In this document: positions 1 to 6,822 of the stretch, piece after piece
How positions within the stretch are numbered: the first letter of the stretch is position 1
How the letters are laid out: every line of letters starts with the position of its first letter
DNA from: an uncultured Oscillospiraceae bacterium
Lineage (GTDB): Bacteria; Bacillota; Clostridia; Oscillospirales; Oscillospiraceae
Direction: 5' to 3'
Assembly (NCBI GenBank): GCA_900763965.1
Contig: CAAFMG010000158.1
Coordinates: forward strand, 1-11,842
Length of the DNA stretch: 11,842 nucleotides
Notes under the pieces: generated by a model
What the model saw: only the letters and a program-made list of their open reading frames with translations
Told to the model about the DNA's origin: nothing
Databases searched by the model: none
Made by a program: the position numbers and the translations under genes

Positions 1-11
1 CTATCTGTTTT

Positions 12-49
12 TTAGGGAAACTCTTACCGATTTAATCAGCGTTTCCTTA
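12..49. repeat. Small inverted repeat beside element copy 1
   Basis: TTAGGGAAAC at 12-21 is nearly complementary to GTTTCCTTA at 41-49, and the loop between them holds a further small palindrome, GATTtAATC. The right arm ends in the TTA that borders the 162-bp element, so the two structures abut. It may be a remnant of another small palindromic repeat that served as landing site, or a decayed hairpin downstream of mgsA. There is no T-run on the mgsA strand, so it is not a standard terminator for that gene. Confidence 0.4.
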
Positions 50-211
50 GGGCAGCACCGCATAATTCAGCAAGAGACAGCAGCGAGAGATATTGTCCCA
101 AGATAAAGTTTGGAAAACGCAGGAATACTTTGTGTATTTCAAGTTTTTCAAACTGCAATATTGGGACAAAAGATCCGCTGATATCCGCAGATGCAATTGT
201 GCGGTGTTGCC
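50..211. mobile_element. MITE-like palindromic element, copy 1 (162 bp)
   Basis: The core runs from GGGCAGCACC to GGTGTTGCC and is flanked on both sides by TTA (47-49 and 212-214), which fits a 3-bp target duplication. The ends are imperfect inverted repeats: the left end with its TTA matches the reverse complement of the right end over about 21 bp with 3-4 mismatches. The inside is also self-complementary (TTGTCCCAA near 105 pairs with TTGGGACAA near 163; GTTTGGAAAA pairs with TTTTTCAAAC), so the whole unit folds into one long hairpin. No transposase is encoded. A second copy of identical length lies at 8842-9003 with about 9 differences by eye. A non-autonomous transposable element is the best reading; an interspersed RNA-hairpin repeat is the alternative. 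Confidence 0.82.
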
Positions 212-625
212 TTAAAACCGGGTCTTGGAACGAACCATTTCTCTCCAGTCCAGATCGCCCCGCTGCAGGCCCATGATGAGCATTTCCGCAGAGGCCAGGT
301 TGGTGGCAATGGGGACATTGTGCTTGTCGCAGTGCCGGATGGTCTCGATCATCTGGCTGTCATCCCAGGGCTCGTGGCTGTTGGGATCGGTAAACAGCAG
401 CACCAGGTCGATCTCATTGTAGGCAATGCGGGCGTTGATCTGCTGATGGCCGCCCTGCTTATGGGACAGCAGCAGGGTGATGGGCAGACCGGTATTATCC
501 GCAATCAGGCGGCCGGTGGTGGCAGTCGCGTACAAATTGTGCTTGAGCAGCACACTTTTATAGGCAGTACAAAATTGAACCATCAGTTCCTTTTTCTTAT
601 CGTGTGCCAGAAATGCGATATTCAC
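212..625 (-). CDS. mgsA: Methylglyoxal synthase-like protein (MgsA family)
   Basis: Methylglyoxal synthase converts dihydroxyacetone phosphate to methylglyoxal plus phosphate in the cytosol, a bypass of lower glycolysis. The 137-residue protein has the family landmarks: AHD at 7-9, ATATTG at 33-38, GGxQQ at 58-62, a DP pair at 80-81 and NVPIATN at 103-109. The length is close to that of the E. coli enzyme. Two positions are unusual: the catalytic aspartate of the E. coli GGDQQ motif (Asp71) is His60 here, and the histidine of its PHDPD motif is Trp. Activity is therefore uncertain and it may be a divergent subfamily. I chose the GTG at 625 because AAAGGAG (640-634) lies 8 nt upstream; the GTG at 634 overlaps that site. 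It lies 50 bp downstream of minD on the same strand, a pairing known in Firmicutes. Its TAA stop falls in the TTAA at the edge of element copy 1. Confidence 0.8.
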   Translation of the reverse strand: MNIAFLAHDKKKELMVQFCTAYKSVLLKHNLYATATTGRLIADNTGLPITLLLSHKQGGHQQINARIAYNEIDLVLLFTDPNSHEPWDDSQMIETIRHCDKHNVPIATNLASAEMLIMGLQRGDLDWREMVRSKTRF

Positions 626-675
626 AACGGTCACTCCTTTATTTTCTTTCTATATATAACAATTTCTGTGGATCT

Positions 676-1416
676 TTAACGAAGACGCATGGGCTCCGGG
701 TAGCCCTGAATCCGCCGGGCGATTCGGCGGAAGGCCCGGGCTGCGTCCCCACGGGGCGCATAGCTCAGCACCGGCTTGCCGAAGGCCGCCGCAAGGGTGA
801 TATCCGGATCCTCCAGAATGACCCCCAGCAGGGGCAGTCCGGCGGTATCCATCACATCGTCAATGGTTTTTCGGGTGGCTTGCAGCATCCCCCGATCCAC
901 CCGGTTGACAATCAGCCGCACATCCTGCCTGCCGGCCAGTTCCAGCAGATCCCCCACCCGGGAGGCATCCCGGACGGCAGCCGGGCCGAAGCCGGTGACC
1001 ACCAGAAAGCGATCGGCATTGTCCGCCGCCAGGTGAAAGCCCGCCTCCACCCCAGCCGGGGCATCCAGCAGGATGAAGTCAAAGGCATCCCGGGCATTTC
1101 GCAGCATGGCCCGGAAGGCGGAAGGGTCGATCTGATCTGCCCGGCAATTCATGGGTGCCGTCAGAAAAAAGAGGCTGGGAAACATGGGATGCTTTGCCGC
1201 CTGCTCCAGAGGATAGGCGCCGCTGCACACATCCAGGAAGGACAAACCGGCGCATTCTGACATTCCCAGAGAAATGTCCAGATTCCGCAGACCCACATCG
1301 CAGTCGATACACAAAATCCGCTGTCCGCTCTGCGCCAGGGCCTGTGCGATGCCGGCGCAGACAGATGTTTTTCCTGTGCCGCCCTTTCCGGACAGAAGTG
1401 CCAGGATCTCGCCCAA
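676..1416 (-). CDS. minD: Septum site-determining ATPase MinD
   Basis: MinD is a membrane-associated P-loop ATPase that positions the division site, normally with MinC. The 246-residue protein has a deviant Walker A (SGKGGTGKTS, residues 9-18; most MinD have V where T stands), the MinD block CIDCDVGLRNLDISLG at 37-51, and a Walker B-like region LLDAPAGVEAGF at 117-127 followed by VVTGFGPAAVRDASR. The C-terminus has a basic, possibly amphipathic stretch (AFRRIARRIQGY) where MinD carries its membrane-targeting helix. The start is taken as TTG at 1416 because GGGAGG (about 1424-1429) sits 7-8 nt upstream. The upstream in-frame ATG at 1449 overlaps the -10 box of the best promoter and so cannot be the start. 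It probably forms an operon with mgsA. No minC or minE is adjacent. Confidence 0.87.
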   Translation of the reverse strand: MGEILALLSGKGGTGKTSVCAGIAQALAQSGQRILCIDCDVGLRNLDISLGMSECAGLSFLDVCSGAYPLEQAAKHPMFPSLFFLTAPMNCRADQIDPSAFRAMLRNARDAFDFILLDAPAGVEAGFHLAADNADRFLVVTGFGPAAVRDASRVGDLLELAGRQDVRLIVNRVDRGMLQATRKTIDDVMDTAGLPLLGVILEDPDITLAAAFGKPVLSYAPRGDAARAFRRIARRIQGYPEPMRLR

Positions 1417-1447
1417 GTCTGATACCTCCCAATCATAGTTTGATTCC

Positions 1448-1476
1448 ATTATAAAGCCATTTCGCACAAAAATCAA
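1448..1476 (-). promoter_or_regulatory. Sigma-A promoter for minD-mgsA
   Basis: On the minus strand TTGATT (1476-1471) and TATAAT (1453-1448) are separated by 17 bp. Transcription would start near 1441, giving a leader of about 25 nt that contains the GGGAGG ribosome site for the TTG start at 1416. Confidence 0.72.
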
Positions 1477-1564
1477 GCACTTTATAGGGATATTTTCAAA
1501 TGTTTTCATCGGAATAAACAAAAAAACCGGCCGCCCGCATCCAACCGTCTCCATGAAAAAGGGG

Positions 1565-1593
1565 TTGCATGGGGTGGGAAAGTAGGCTATAAT
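1565..1593 (+). promoter_or_regulatory. Sigma-A promoter for pta
   Basis: TTGCAT (1565-1570, a weak -35) and a perfect TATAAT (1588-1593) are separated by 17 bp. The predicted transcript starts near 1600 and includes the GGAGGAAGG ribosome site at 1625-1633. It diverges from the minD promoter about 90 bp to the left. Confidence 0.68.
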
Positions 1594-1639
1594 AGGAGAG
1601 AGAAAGGGCTTATGCCCGGAAAATGGAGGAAGGATACCC

Positions 1640-2638
1640 ATGTTCCAAGCAATGATTGATAATCTGAAGGCAAATCCCCGTTCCATCGTCTTTACCGAGG
1701 GCCACGATGAGCGTATTCTGGAAGCAACTGCCCGCCTGGTGGAAGGCGGCTTCCTGCGCCCCATTCTGGTGGGCAATGTTGAGGAAGTCAAGGCCAACGC
1801 AGCCAAGGGCGGCTTCAACATCGAGGGTGTGGAAATTCTCGACCCCGCTACTTATCCCGAAATGGATGCCATGGTGGATGCCATGGTGGCACTGCGCAAG
1901 GGCAAGATGACCCCCGAAGAATGCCGCACCGCTCTGTCCAAGGGCAACTATTTCGGCACCATGCTGGTGAAAATGGGCTACGCCGACTCCCTGCTGGGCG
2001 GTGCTACCTACTCCACCGCCGATACCGTCCGTCCCGCTTTGCAGCTGGTTAAGACCCGCAAGGGCGTGAATCTGGTGTCCTCCTGCTTCATTCTGGTGCG
2101 TGGGCAGGAAAAGCTGGCCATGGGCGACTGCGCCATCAACCTGGGCTATGAGGATCGGAAGGACAAGGAGGGCAATGTTGTCCTCACCGCCGCACGGCAG
2201 CTGGCTGAGGTAGCTGTGGAAACTGCCAAGACCGCCAAGGTGTTTGGCATTGATCCCAAGGTGGCCATGCTGAGCTTCTCCACCAATGGCTCCGGCAAGG
2301 GCGGCACCGTGAAGCTGAGCCATGATGCCGTGATCGAAGCCAAGGCCATGGATCCCCAGCTGTGCATTGACGGCGAAATGCAGTTTGATGCCGCCGTTGC
2401 TCCCGAGGTGGGCCAGCTGAAGTTCCCCGGCTCTCCCGTGGCAGGCTACGCCAACACCTTTATCTTCCCCACCATCGAAGCCGGCAACATCGGCTACAAG
2501 ATTGCCCAGCGTCTGGGCGGCTTTGAAGCCTACGGCCCCATCCTCCAGGGTCTGGCCGCGCCCATCAACGACCTGTCCCGTGGCTGCAACGCCGACGAGG
2601 TCTACAAGATGGCCATCATCACTGCATCCTTGGTCTAA
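1640..2638 (+). CDS. pta: Phosphate acetyltransferase (Pta)
   Basis: Pta interconverts acetyl-CoA plus phosphate and acetyl phosphate plus CoA (EC 2.3.1.8), which with acetate kinase forms the main ATP-yielding acetate route in fermenting clostridia. The 332-residue length equals the usual short, single-domain Pta. Family-typical segments include IVFTEGHDERILEA near residue 16, GNYFGTMLVKMGYADSLLGGA near 115-135, ATYSTADTVRPALQ, MLSFSTNGSGKG near 210-220, and the C-terminal TFIFPTIEAGNIGYKIAQR and GPILQGLAAPINDLSRG. The start has an AGGAAGG ribosome site about 7-10 nt upstream. No ackA is next to it here. The gene is monocistronic, between its own promoter and a strong terminator. The related phosphate butyryltransferase is the alternative, but the motifs favour Pta. 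Confidence 0.95.
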   Translation: MFQAMIDNLKANPRSIVFTEGHDERILEATARLVEGGFLRPILVGNVEEVKANAAKGGFNIEGVEILDPATYPEMDAMVDAMVALRKGKMTPEECRTALSKGNYFGTMLVKMGYADSLLGGATYSTADTVRPALQLVKTRKGVNLVSSCFILVRGQEKLAMGDCAINLGYEDRKDKEGNVVLTAARQLAEVAVETAKTAKVFGIDPKVAMLSFSTNGSGKGGTVKLSHDAVIEAKAMDPQLCIDGEMQFDAAVAPEVGQLKFPGSPVAGYANTFIFPTIEAGNIGYKIAQRLGGFEAYGPILQGLAAPINDLSRGCNADEVYKMAIITASLV

Positions 2639-2645
2639 TTTTTCC

Positions 2646-2668
2646 GGGCAGCATCGCATAAATTCAGC
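2646..2668 (+). repeat. Orphan end of the 162-bp element
   Basis: This 23-bp stretch matches the left end of element copy 1 (50-71) except for one substitution and one extra A. The match stops abruptly where the pta terminator stem begins, and no matching right end is present nearby. It is probably a relic of an old insertion behind pta. Confidence 0.6.
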
Positions 2669-2698
2669 CGTCTCCACGAACGGAGACGGCTGTTTTTT
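2665..2698 (+). terminator. Rho-independent terminator of pta
   Basis: A perfect 11-bp stem CAGCCGTCTCC (2665-2675) / GGAGACGGCTG (2682-2692) with a 6-nt loop is followed by six T (2693-2698). The T-run overlaps the stop codon of the convergent YjbR-family gene on the other strand. Confidence 0.93.
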
Positions 2699-3089
2699 AT
2701 TTGGTCGTTTGCGCCCCATGCGCTCTGTGCCCCTTGGGGGCGGTGGCGTGGTAGCTCATGTCCAGAAGGATCTTCAGCTGATCCTCGGACACGCTTCCGT
2801 CCAGGGCGGCGGTGATCCAGTTTTCCTTGTTCATGTGATAGGCCGGGAAAAATCCGGGCTCTGTCCGCAGGGTCCCCGTGAGGATGGGATCACATTTGAG
2901 GTTGACCACATCCATCCTTTCCTCCCCGGGAAGACCCAGCTTATTTCTGGGCACATCCATGATGAGGGCAAACCATTTTTTGTTTCCGCCGTGGCGGAAT
3001 ACGGTATGCTTCGGATGCCGGAGCCAGGGGTGGTCTGCCTCCGCCTGGTACTGCTCCAGGATATAGGTCTGTAATGCTTCCCGATCCAT
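2697..3089 (-). CDS. MmcQ/YjbR family protein
   Basis: The protein has 130 residues, typical of the YjbR/MmcQ family, small cytosolic proteins with a double-wing fold described as DNA-binding-like; the cellular role is unknown. Family-like features are a short helical N-terminus (REALQTYILEQY), HPKHTVFRHGGNKKWFALIMDVP at 25-47, a DVVNLKCDP strand near 60-68, the GFFPAYHMNKENWITAALDGSV block near 78-99 and the final helix (EDQLKILLDMSYHAT). The ATG at 3089 is preceded by AAGGAG with 6-7 nt spacing. It converges with pta and shares the terminator region. It has its own leader with no obvious partner gene. Confidence 0.82.
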   Translation of the reverse strand: MDREALQTYILEQYQAEADHPWLRHPKHTVFRHGGNKKWFALIMDVPRNKLGLPGEERMDVVNLKCDPILTGTLRTEPGFFPAYHMNKENWITAALDGSVSEDQLKILLDMSYHATAPKGHRAHGAQTTK

Positions 3090-3167
3090 AGGATGCTCCT
3101 TCTTGTTTCCAGGGCACTGCACGGCGCACGGTCTCCCCCTCTGCGCCGCCGATGGAACCGCATTGTC

Positions 3168-3212
3168 ATTTCGATGCGCTGGGCGGGCGATGCCCGCCCG
3201 GGGCACCGAAAT
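3168..3212. repeat. Large GC-rich palindrome (REP-like)
   Basis: The centre is a perfect 8-bp stem GGGCGGGC (3181-3188) / GCCCGCCC (3192-3199) with a 3-nt loop. It extends outward imperfectly through TGC/GCA to ATTTCG / CGAAAT at the tips. No T-run follows on either strand, so it is not a classical terminator, though it could stabilise or end the transcript of the metallo-hydrolase gene that stops 55 bp away. The form is that of an interspersed palindromic repeat. Confidence 0.6.
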
Positions 3213-3266
3213 TTCACCCCAGGGATTCGGCGGCGCGCGTCCTTATCCTTTACCGATACAATTGGC

Positions 3267-4874
3267 TTAATGCCCCCATTTGTCGATGAGGGAGCGGATC
3301 TGGGAGGCCAGTTTGGCGTTATCCTTGTTGGTCATGCCCCGGCGGGCCTTCACCAGATGCAGCAGCTCTTCGGCGGCGCTGACCAGATCCTCAAAGACCT
3401 GACGGGCCCGCTGGCTGCCCTTGAATTCCTCGGCCCGGTCGATGCGCTTGCCCTCGGTGTATACGGTCATTCTGCCGGTGAGCAGATCGTACTCCGTGCC
3501 GCTGTAGGGGGCATCGGCGCAATAGCCCAGATCCTCCAAGGTCTTTCGGAAGGCTTCGCAGTTGTCCTCGTCACCGTGATTGACAAACACCTTGCCAGGC
3601 TTCTGCTGGAAATGGCCGATCCAGTGCAGCAGCCCCGCCTTATCCGCATGGCCGGAGGTGCCCTTCAAGGTGGCGATCTGGGCATTGACGGCGATCTCCT
3701 CGCCAAAGAGCTTAACGGAGTCTGCCCCGTCCTGGAGCTTCCGCCCCAGGGAGCATTCGGCCTGATAGCCGACAAAGAGGATAATGCTGTCCTTGCGCCA
3801 CAGATTGTGCTTCAGATGGTGGCGGATCCGGCCTGCTTCGCACATACCGCTGGCAGAGAGGATGACTTTTGGTTCCGGATCCAGATTGATCTGCCGGGAT
3901 TCCTCGGAGGTCACCGACAGGTGCAAGCCCTGGAACCAGATGGGGTTGATGCCCTGATGGATCATGTCCAGGGTCTGCTGATCAAAGTTGGACTCGCTGC
4001 TTTGCAGGAAAATCCCGGTGGCCTCCACCGCCAGAGGGGAGTCCACATAGACCGGGAAGTTGTAATGCCCCTTCACCAGACCCTGCTGCTTGATCTCCCG
4101 GATCAGATAGAGCATTTCCTGGGTGCGTCCCACGGCAAAGGCCGGGATCACCAGATTGCCTCCCTGATCCAGGGCCCGCTGGATGCAGTCTGCCAGCTCC
4201 CGGATGGGCCAGCCCCGATCTGCCTCGTGGAGGCGGCCGCCATAGGTGGACTCAATCACCAGATAGTCTGCCTCCGCAATGGGCTTGGGGTCGTTGAGCA
4301 GGGGCTGGTTGGTGTTGCCCACATCGCCGCTGAATACGATCTTCCGGGTGTTCTGCCCTTCCGTCAGCCACATCTCAATGGAGGCGCTGCCCAAAAGATG
4401 CCCGGCATCGTTCATGCGGATGACAATCCCCTCTGCCGCCTGCACCGGCTCCAAGTACCGGCAGGGCCGCAGCAGCTTGATGGCCCCCACTGCATCGTCC
4501 AGGTTGTACACCGGCTCCACCGTTTCTTCACCGGCCCGCTCGGCCTTCCGGTTGCGCCACTCCGCTTCCGACTCCTGAATGTGGGCGCAGTCCCGCAGCA
4601 TGATGTCGCACAGGCAGCAGGTGGCCTCGGTGGCGTAGATCTGCCCCTTGAAGCCGTCCTTGTACAGCTTGGGCAGCATTCCGGAGTGGTCGATGTGGGC
4701 GTGGGTCAGAAAGACCGCTTCGATCTGGTTGGCGGCAATGGGCAGGGGCACATTCTGGAATACGTCAATTCCTTGCTCCATGCCGCAGTCCACCATGTAA
4801 TACCGTCCGCCCACCTCCAAAAGGGTGCAGGAGCCGGTCACCTCATGGGTCGCGCCGATAAATTGTATCTTCAT
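3267..4874 (-). CDS. Beta-CASP metallo-beta-lactamase ribonuclease-like protein
   Basis: This 535-residue cytosolic enzyme belongs to the metallo-beta-lactamase fold with a beta-CASP insert, the group of CPSF73-like RNA-processing nucleases. Metal-site motifs are all present: HAHIDH at 58-63, AGH at 157-159, SGDVG at 182-186. The beta-CASP features follow: IPAFAVGRTQE at 243-253, DSPLAVE at 278-284, ASGMCEAGR at 341-349, SGHAD at 407-411 and HGD at 433-435. The length is normal for the stand-alone prokaryotic form, with an extra basic C-terminal helical tail of about 70 residues. The ATG at 4874 has GGAGG about 9-10 nt upstream. It is not RNase J, which has different motif spacing and a longer C-terminus. 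The substrate is not known. It appears monocistronic. Confidence 0.88.
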   Translation of the reverse strand: MKIQFIGATHEVTGSCTLLEVGGRYYMVDCGMEQGIDVFQNVPLPIAANQIEAVFLTHAHIDHSGMLPKLYKDGFKGQIYATEATCCLCDIMLRDCAHIQESEAEWRNRKAERAGEETVEPVYNLDDAVGAIKLLRPCRYLEPVQAAEGIVIRMNDAGHLLGSASIEMWLTEGQNTRKIVFSGDVGNTNQPLLNDPKPIAEADYLVIESTYGGRLHEADRGWPIRELADCIQRALDQGGNLVIPAFAVGRTQEMLYLIREIKQQGLVKGHYNFPVYVDSPLAVEATGIFLQSSESNFDQQTLDMIHQGINPIWFQGLHLSVTSEESRQINLDPEPKVILSASGMCEAGRIRHHLKHNLWRKDSIILFVGYQAECSLGRKLQDGADSVKLFGEEIAVNAQIATLKGTSGHADKAGLLHWIGHFQQKPGKVFVNHGDEDNCEAFRKTLEDLGYCADAPYSGTEYDLLTGRMTVYTEGKRIDRAEEFKGSQRARQVFEDLVSAAEELLHLVKARRGMTNKDNAKLASQIRSLIDKWGH

Positions 4875-4917
4875 AACAGATCGCCTCCGGTTTCATTGAT
4901 TCGGTTTCCATATTCTA

Positions 4918-4946
4918 AATATATACCAATGCAATCCATTTTGCAA
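4918..4946 (-). promoter_or_regulatory. Possible promoter of the metallo-hydrolase gene
   Basis: On the minus strand TTGCAA (4946-4941) and TATATT (4923-4918) are 17 bp apart, about 44 bp before the ATG. Other AT-rich hexamers (TAGAAT) lie next to it, so the exact -10 is uncertain. Confidence 0.45.
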
Positions 4947-4985
4947 CCCCCGGTGCGCTTCCTCAACAAAATTATGAAAAAACCA

Positions 4986-5014
4986 TTGTTATCCGGGGAA
5001 GTGCGTGGTATAAT
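4986..5014 (+). promoter_or_regulatory. Sigma-A promoter for the PrsA-like gene
   Basis: TTGTTA (4986-4991) and a perfect TATAAT (5009-5014) are separated by 17 bp. The leader of about 70 nt contains a small GC-rich hairpin near 5033-5050 and ends in a GAGG ribosome site 8 nt before the ATG at 5093. Confidence 0.75.
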
Positions 5015-5092
5015 GAGCATTAGTGCTGAACTGCCCACCCCCCTCCGGGCAAATCGACGGCACAGCAATACCAATACTGTGAGGATGAAAAA

Positions 5093-6337
5093 ATGAAGAG
5101 ATTTGTAAGCTGCCTGCTGGCAGTGATTATGGTCTGCTCCCTGCTGGCCGGCTGCGCCGCCCCCGGCAAGGACAGCACCGCAGGCGAAACCGCTGCAGCT
5201 GCCGGTATCTTTTATGAACTCACCGGCATTCCCGAAAATCAGACTGTCATGACTGTCAGCGGAGTGGACATCACCGCCCAGCAGTACCTGTACTGGCTGG
5301 CCTACCTGTGCACCTCCATGGAGTACAACATCACCAGCTACAACGCCTACTATGGCGTCTATGGCAATCTGGTGAACCAGGATGATTCCACCGTTCTGTG
5401 GAACAACGAATTTGAAGACGGCAAAACCCTGGCCCAGTACGTCCGGGACGAGACCGAGTCCACCCTGCGCTTCTACACCGCCATTGATCAGATGGCTCAG
5501 AAGTACAAGGCCGGTCTGGATGCCGAGGATGAGGCCGCCATGGCCCAGAAGCTCAGCGACGCCATTTCCGAGATGGGCGGTCAGGACGCCTTTGACACCT
5601 ACTTAAAGAAGCTGGGCATCTCTCAGGATACCTTCCAGGAGCTGTCCGCCTCCGGCTACCTCTTTGACAACCTGCTGAAGCTGGTGCTGGAGCAGGGTAC
5701 CGATCTGTACCTGACCCCGGAAAAGTATGACAACTACGCCACCTTTGCCGACCACATCCTGCTGACCACCATCGACACCACCTCCGGCGAGCCTCTGCCT
5801 GCCAAGGAGATCCAGAAGAAGAAGGCCCTGGCCGACGACCTGCTGGCCCAGCTGCAAAACGCCAAGCCAGAGGAGCTGGAGACCCTGTTCGCTAAGCTGG
5901 CGGATGAGTACAGCGAGGATACCGGCCGGAAGGAAAACCCCGACGGCTACATTTTCAGCCCCGGAACCATGGTGCAGATCTTTGAAGACACTGCCAAGTC
6001 CCTGCAGGTGGGTCAAATCAGCGACATTGTGGAAAGCGACTACGGCTATCACATCATCCTGCGCAAGGATCTGGCCGCCGCTCTGGAAAGCAACCCCGAA
6101 AAGAAGGTAGAGCTGGCCCAGAAGCACCTGACCACCCTGCTGACCATCCTGAGCCAGGAAGCCACCGTGACCACCACCCCGGAAATCGAGGAACTGGATA
6201 TCGCCCAGTTCTACCCCGCTTACGCTGCAAAGGTCAAGGAGCTGACCATCGCCAACGCCGATGCCATGGGCGAAGAAATGCGCGCCGCCCAGGCTGCCGA
6301 GACTACCGAAACCGCTGCCACCGAGGAAAGCAAATAG
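5093..6337 (+). CDS. prsA: PrsA-like foldase lipoprotein (parvulin-type peptidyl-prolyl isomerase)
   Basis: PrsA lipoproteins sit on the outer face of the membrane and help exported proteins fold. The 414-residue protein starts with a lipoprotein signal (MKRFVSCLLAVIMVCSLLAGC, lipidated Cys21). A SurA-N-like helical chaperone region spans about 50-210. A parvulin domain spans about 218-325, recognisable by ADHILL at 219-224, a helix with LFAKLADEYSED, GYIFSPGTMV and the closing VESDYGYHIILR. The tail is rich in A, T and E. A surface tyrosine-rich stretch lies near 77-90. Isomerase activity is plausible but not certain, since many clostridial members keep only the fold. The gene has its own promoter and is followed after 69 bp by a regulator gene that has a separate promoter; no terminator is evident between them. 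Confidence 0.88.
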   Translation: MKRFVSCLLAVIMVCSLLAGCAAPGKDSTAGETAAAAGIFYELTGIPENQTVMTVSGVDITAQQYLYWLAYLCTSMEYNITSYNAYYGVYGNLVNQDDSTVLWNNEFEDGKTLAQYVRDETESTLRFYTAIDQMAQKYKAGLDAEDEAAMAQKLSDAISEMGGQDAFDTYLKKLGISQDTFQELSASGYLFDNLLKLVLEQGTDLYLTPEKYDNYATFADHILLTTIDTTSGEPLPAKEIQKKKALADDLLAQLQNAKPEELETLFAKLADEYSEDTGRKENPDGYIFSPGTMVQIFEDTAKSLQVGQISDIVESDYGYHIILRKDLAAALESNPEKKVELAQKHLTTLLTILSQEATVTTTPEIEELDIAQFYPAYAAKVKELTIANADAMGEEMRAAQAAETTETAATEESK

Positions 6338-6346
6338 CCCATTGCC

Positions 6347-6375
6347 TTGCTTTTTCCCAGGGAATGTGATATATT
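6347..6375 (+). promoter_or_regulatory. Promoter of the DtxR-family gene
   Basis: TTGCTT (6347-6352) and TATATT (6370-6375) are separated by 17 bp, with TG one base before the -10 (extended -10 form). It lies just behind the stop codon of the PrsA-like gene. Confidence 0.62.
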
Positions 6376-6406
6376 TTTTGAAAACAACCAGGATGAGGTG
6401 TGATTC

Positions 6407-6772
6407 ATGGCATTGCAGGAATCGGGAGAAATGTATTTGGAAACCATATATGTGCTGTCCCAGCAAAGCCCCTATGTGCGCAGCGTGGATGTTGCGGAGC
6501 ACATGGGCTTCTCCAAGCCCAGCGTCAGCCGGGGCATGGGCATTTTGAAGCGGGACGGCTATCTGATCATGGGCAAGGACGGCAGTCTGACCCTGACCGA
6601 GGAAGGAAAGCAGCTGGCTCAGAAAATCTATCAGCGGCACACCGTGATCCGGGATCTGCTGATCCATCTGGGGGTTGACCCCCAAGTGGCCGCCCAGGAT
6701 GCCTGCCGCATGGAGCACGTCATCAGCGACGATACCTTCCAGGCCATCTTCCGCCATGTGAAGGGAATGTAA
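6407..6772 (+). CDS. Short DtxR/MntR-family metal-dependent repressor
   Basis: Members are homodimeric winged-helix repressors that bind operators when loaded with Fe2+ or Mn2+. The 121-residue protein has the family N-terminus SGEMYLETIYVL (6-17), a helix-turn-helix at about 26-50 (VDVAEHMGFSKPSVSRGMGIL), a wing near 52-64 and the start of the dimerisation domain. The metal-site positions look like DtxR rather than MntR: Met9 for DtxR Met10, Cys100 for Cys102, Glu103-His104 for Glu105-His106, with His78 for the shared upstream histidine; the segment ACRMEHVISDD closely follows DtxR. This suggests iron rather than manganese, by analogy only. The C-terminal SH3-like domain is absent and the dimerisation domain is short. 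The GAGGTG ribosome site is 6 nt before the ATG. No metal transporter is adjacent, so targets are unknown. Confidence 0.87.
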   Translation: MALQESGEMYLETIYVLSQQSPYVRSVDVAEHMGFSKPSVSRGMGILKRDGYLIMGKDGSLTLTEEGKQLAQKIYQRHTVIRDLLIHLGVDPQVAAQDACRMEHVISDDTFQAIFRHVKGM

Positions 6773-6785
6773 TACCAAGCATTTT

Positions 6786-6818
6786 GCCGGGATTCCAACA
6801 GGAATCCCGGCATTTTTT
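6786..6818 (+). terminator. Terminator after the DtxR-family gene
   Basis: A perfect 11-bp stem GCCGGGATTCC (6786-6796) / GGAATCCCGGC (6801-6811) with the 4-nt loop AACA is followed by A and six T. It separates the gene from the convergent kinase gene. The reverse strand lacks a T-run after the stem. Confidence 0.94.
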
Positions 6819-6822
6819 GTTT

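Noticed and set aside
50..211. Element copy 1 as a short coding gene
   Set aside because: An open frame exists, but there is no start with a ribosome site, and the palindromic design explains the sequence better.
1417..1821. Longer N-terminus for MinD reaching into pta
   Set aside because: It would overlap divergent pta and both promoters; the TTG at 1416 has the ribosome site and begins at the normal MinD position.
3093..5096. Very long open frame on the plus strand
   Set aside because: It is antisense to the well-supported metallo-hydrolase gene and shows only mirrored codon bias, with no start signal or family likeness.
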